Shown: one piece after another, positions 61,774 through 64,000 of the stretch
Layout: the number at the start of each line of letters is the position of its first letter
How positions within the stretch are numbered: position 1 is the first letter of the stretch
DNA from: Cytophagales bacterium UBA2561
GTDB lineage: Bacteria; Bacteroidota; Bacteroidia; Cytophagales; Thermoflexibacteraceae
NCBI GenBank assembly: GCA_002340355.1
Contig: DDLX01000018.1
Span: forward strand, 310,001 to 374,000
DNA: 64,000 bases
Reading direction: 5' to 3'
Notes under the pieces: model-generated
The model's input: the letters and a program-made list of their open reading frames with translations, nothing else
Told to the model about the DNA's origin: nothing
Databases searched by the model: none
Position numbers and translations under genes: made by a program

Positions 61774-63642
61774 TTAAAATTTCATCAATTTTGTAATTTC
61801 AGATTCTGCTTTATCTAAATTATCAAACCAGTACTCCCTTAGGATCGGGGCAATTTCGAACCGAATAATATCTTGATACCAATCCAAAATATCTTCCTCA
61901 TATCGAGGTGATTGAGAAAAATAGCTATGTCCAATTGCAAATCCTAATCCTAAATGTCGTTCGTTTATAATCGTTTCATTAAGTTGTGTTATTTTACCAA
62001 TAAGCTTTTCTACGAATTCTTTAGGTAAAACTTTCGTTAAGTGATTGGCAAAACGATCATTAAAAATAGGAACGAGTGATAAAAAAGCAAACCGCCTTCG
62101 AAGAGCATAATCAACCATAGCTAACGAACGATCTGCCGTATTCATTGTACCAATAAGATACACATTTTCAGGAATATAAAAAGTTTTATTTTTATCGTAT
62201 GTCAGACGAACAGCATACTCCGAATCTCGTTTATCAGCTTCGATCAAAAGCAATAATTCGCCAAAAATCTTACTTAAATTCCCTCGATTAATTTCATCAA
62301 TTATAAAAAAATGAGGTTGTTCAGAATTTTTTTTGGCTTTTTGACAAAAATCATAAAAAAGCCCTGTTTCTACTTGAAAATTTCCTTCCGAATTAGGACG
62401 AATTCCCTGAATAAAATCTTCATAACTATAGGATTGATGAAACTGTACCGTTTCAATTTTTTTCGGGTCTTTTTCTTGAAGTAAATGATAAGCTAAACGT
62501 TTGGCTATAAAAGTTTTTCCTACTCCTGCTGCACCTTCCAGAACAACATTTTTTTTGCGTTTTAGCACGCGTAAGATTTGTTCGATTTGCTTGGATTTCA
62601 TGAAAAGTTCTTCATCCTCAAAAATATTGTAAGCTGGAAATTTTTCTTCTTTTTTAGCTTTGACTTTTTGAGTGGGCACTATTGAGACTGGAATACTATT
62701 ATCGTTTGCCAATTCTTGGATAATCTCAAATTCATGTTTTTGTAGTTGAAATAATGAACCTTGATTATTTCGAAGTACGTCACAATTTTCAAGTTCAGGA
62801 GTATTTTGGAGTTCTTGCCAAGAAATAGGTTTTGTCTTTCGTAAAAAGCGAAACTCAATTTGTTCTTCTCCTTCATCAGATTGGTGAATCCTTTTACTAA
62901 TCATAAAAATCCCTTGAATCATTTTCAAAGGAGTAGTTTGATAACCGATGACGAGATCACCTACCCTAGCCTTAATGAAATTCTGATATATCTGTCGTTT
63001 TTTGCCCTTTTCATTATGTGTAGAATAGATAATTGTGTCTCCTATTCTAAAACCATCAATAACCCATAGTTTTGGATTTGCATTCAACCACCAGTAATTC
63101 TGAGGTAAATTTTGAGCAACATGAATCGCATTTCCCGTTTCGAGAAGTTCTAAAGTTTCAAGAGTTTCAGGAAAATTTTTGGCATATTTCTCCTTAATTA
63201 AATCCCAATTCTTGGTAGGTGAAAAAGTATCTTGTCGAAATAATTGCCCTGTTGAGAAATACGGAGAAAAATCTAACTCTTTTTTAATCAACCAATTAAC
63301 TCTACGAATATGCCGAAAACTTTCTCTATTTTCATCGTGTTCATATTCTCCTACTATAACTCCAATCCCCAGAATTGTATTTACACCTTTATTGGCAATC
63401 ACAACATCACCAATTGGCACATTTCGAAAATTATCTAAATGCCAAAGCCAATTAGAATTCTTTGGATTTTCAATATTTAATGCCTCTGCGATAGCTCTAA
63501 TGTCGGTATAATTTCGAAGGTCATCAAGTTCATCCCAACCGATAGCCATAAACTGATTTTCTTGAAATTCATGCCAACGGTTTGCTCCTTTATCGGGTGA
63601 AATTTTCCAAAAATTAACTGGGCGAGAAATTGAAGTTTGCAT
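61774..63642 (-). CDS. McrB-like AAA+ GTPase with N-terminal EVE/PUA-like modified-base reader modules
   Basis: The 622-residue protein has two PUA-superfamily-like modules before the motor. The first (about 20-125) shows FMAIGWDELDDLRNY, IGDVVIANKGVNTILGIGVI and HIRRVNWL. The second, an EVE-type domain (about 183-310), shows YWWLNANPKLWVI and VGDLVIGYQTTPLKMIQGIF. The McrB-type AAA+ domain follows: Walker A GAAGVGKT (370-377), FHQSYSYEDFIQGIRP (about 401-416), Walker B FFIIDEINRGNLSKIFGEL with D449/E450, the GTP-recognition motif MNTADRS (500-506) and DYALRRRFAF. EVE domains read modified bases such as 5-methylcytosine, so the protein fits the specificity and motor subunit of a type IV restriction system. 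No mcrC lies next to it; the only one in the window is at 31528-32586. Confidence 0.88.
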   Translation of the reverse strand: MQTSISRPVNFWKISPDKGANRWHEFQENQFMAIGWDELDDLRNYTDIRAIAEALNIENPKNSNWLWHLDNFRNVPIGDVVIANKGVNTILGIGVIVGEYEHDENRESFRHIRRVNWLIKKELDFSPYFSTGQLFRQDTFSPTKNWDLIKEKYAKNFPETLETLELLETGNAIHVAQNLPQNYWWLNANPKLWVIDGFRIGDTIIYSTHNEKGKKRQIYQNFIKARVGDLVIGYQTTPLKMIQGIFMISKRIHQSDEGEEQIEFRFLRKTKPISWQELQNTPELENCDVLRNNQGSLFQLQKHEFEIIQELANDNSIPVSIVPTQKVKAKKEEKFPAYNIFEDEELFMKSKQIEQILRVLKRKKNVVLEGAAGVGKTFIAKRLAYHLLQEKDPKKIETVQFHQSYSYEDFIQGIRPNSEGNFQVETGLFYDFCQKAKKNSEQPHFFIIDEINRGNLSKIFGELLLLIEADKRDSEYAVRLTYDKNKTFYIPENVYLIGTMNTADRSLAMVDYALRRRFAFLSLVPIFNDRFANHLTKVLPKEFVEKLIGKITQLNETIINERHLGLGFAIGHSYFSQSPRYEEDILDWYQDIIRFEIAPILREYWFDNLDKAESEITKLMKF

Positions 63643-63667
63643 AAATCGTATTAGAATTTAACATCCT

Positions 63668-63700
63668 AAACCCGTCAGATTTTAAAAACTTGACGGGTTT
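63668..63700 (-). terminator. Hairpin after the TonB-dependent receptor gene
   Basis: AAACCCGTCA (63668-63677) pairs perfectly with 63691-63700, with a 13-base loop. It lies just past the receptor stop on the minus strand. The T run is missing on that side. Confidence 0.55.
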
Positions 63701-63726
63701 GTTATTATCCAAAGATAAAATTCTAT

Positions 63727-64000
63727 TTATAATTTTACTGCCAAAGTCAAATATAAATTCCGTCCATCAGCAGGAATAATCCCAGGTCCTGGATATCCCG
63801 AAGCTCTTCGTGTAAAATACATCTGATTCAGTAAATTATTTATACCAAATTCTGTCAAAAAATGCTTGTAAGAATACTTAAATGATAAATCCATCACTGA
63901 GTAATTGGGAATTAATCCCTCAATGGCTGAAGGAGTTTCAAGGGCATTCGAGGCATCTGAGAAATGTTCCTGTACATAAGTAAACTGCCATGAAGCTCGG
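63727..64000 (-). CDS. TonB-dependent outer-membrane receptor, C-terminal part only
   Basis: The minus-strand frame runs from the window edge to a TAA at 63727-63729 and encodes the last 90 residues of a beta-barrel receptor. The end reads YPGPGIIPADGRNLYLTLAVKL, the typical last strand of TonB-dependent receptors. Before that come MDLSFKYSYKHFLTEFGINN and FTRRASG, with alternating barrel strands. The N terminus, plug and TonB box lie outside the window, so the substrate (iron chelate, cobalamin or other) cannot be told. Confidence 0.85.
   Translation of the reverse strand, partial: RASWQFTYVQEHFSDASNALETPSAIEGLIPNYSVMDLSFKYSYKHFLTEFGINNLLNQMYFTRRASGYPGPGIIPADGRNLYLTLAVKL

Noticed and set aside
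1..64000. tRNA or rRNA genes
   Set aside because: I looked for T-loop words such as GGTTCGAATCC and for GC-rich rRNA blocks and found none in cloverleaf context.

Overview
This AT-rich window comes from a member of the Bacteroidota, most likely a gliding-type Cytophagia. Several signals support this. Proteins carry type IX secretion sorting tails (type A tails at 42860-44491 and 47877-54215, a CHU_C/type B tail at 39308-42661). There is a lipoprotein-type Omp85 (TamL), a DUF5916 protein, a long NusB and a Ctc-type L25. Promoters have the TAnnTTTG -7 box in place of sigma70 boxes. No tRNA, rRNA or CRISPR array was seen. Coding density is high, with long AT-rich gaps holding hairpin terminators and palindromic repeats.

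Layout. 1-5.6 kb: a 5'-truncated propeller/Y_Y_Y membrane protein, proA, a Uma2-type protein and an ECF sigma factor. 6-11 kb: lpdA (E3), rplS (L19) and an M16 protease. 11.2-16.4 kb: a giant secreted fibre-like protein with a C-terminal S74 chaperone. 16.7-19.5 kb: SafE-like protein, ccoH and ccoG (cbb3 oxidase assembly) without the oxidase subunits. 19.7-26.5 kb: a malonyl-CoA-ligase-like enzyme, a second Uma2 protein, a family 9 glycosyltransferase, TamL and L25. 26.5-27.45 kb: a 970-bp gap with a candidate small RNA. 27.5-31.1 kb: a cysteine-containing membrane protein, a lipoprotein, a YeeZ-like dehydrogenase and an OmpA-family protein. 31.3-32.9 kb: an mcrC-like nuclease gene bracketed by two inverted MITE-like elements, each with its own 9-bp target duplication. 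33-39 kb: scpB, a WYL regulator, a DUF1573 lipoprotein, a small hypothetical, a YtxH protein, nusB and ffh. 39.3-54.2 kb: surface and secreted proteins (CHU_C protein, subtilase, DUF5916 protein, 2112-residue repeat protein). 54.4-64 kb: a PIF1-like helicase, a DUF4337-like and a DUF6134-like protein, two STAS-like paralogues (one frameshifted), pyrF, pdhC (E2), an EVE-McrB-like ATPase and the tail of a TonB-dependent receptor.

How the genes fit together. E2 (pdhC) and E3 (lpdA) are two parts of the pyruvate dehydrogenase complex encoded 52 kb apart. CcoG, CcoH and the SafE-like protein form an operon-like block for cbb3 oxidase maturation. Several proteins are predicted cargo of the type IX system. 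The most unusual point is a possible split type IV (McrBC-like) restriction system. Its ATPase/reader (61774-63642) and nuclease (31528-32586) genes lie about 30 kb apart, although mcrB and mcrC are normally adjacent. The nuclease gene sits between two mobile-element footprints. The functional link is an inference and depends on whether other mcrB or mcrC genes exist outside this window.
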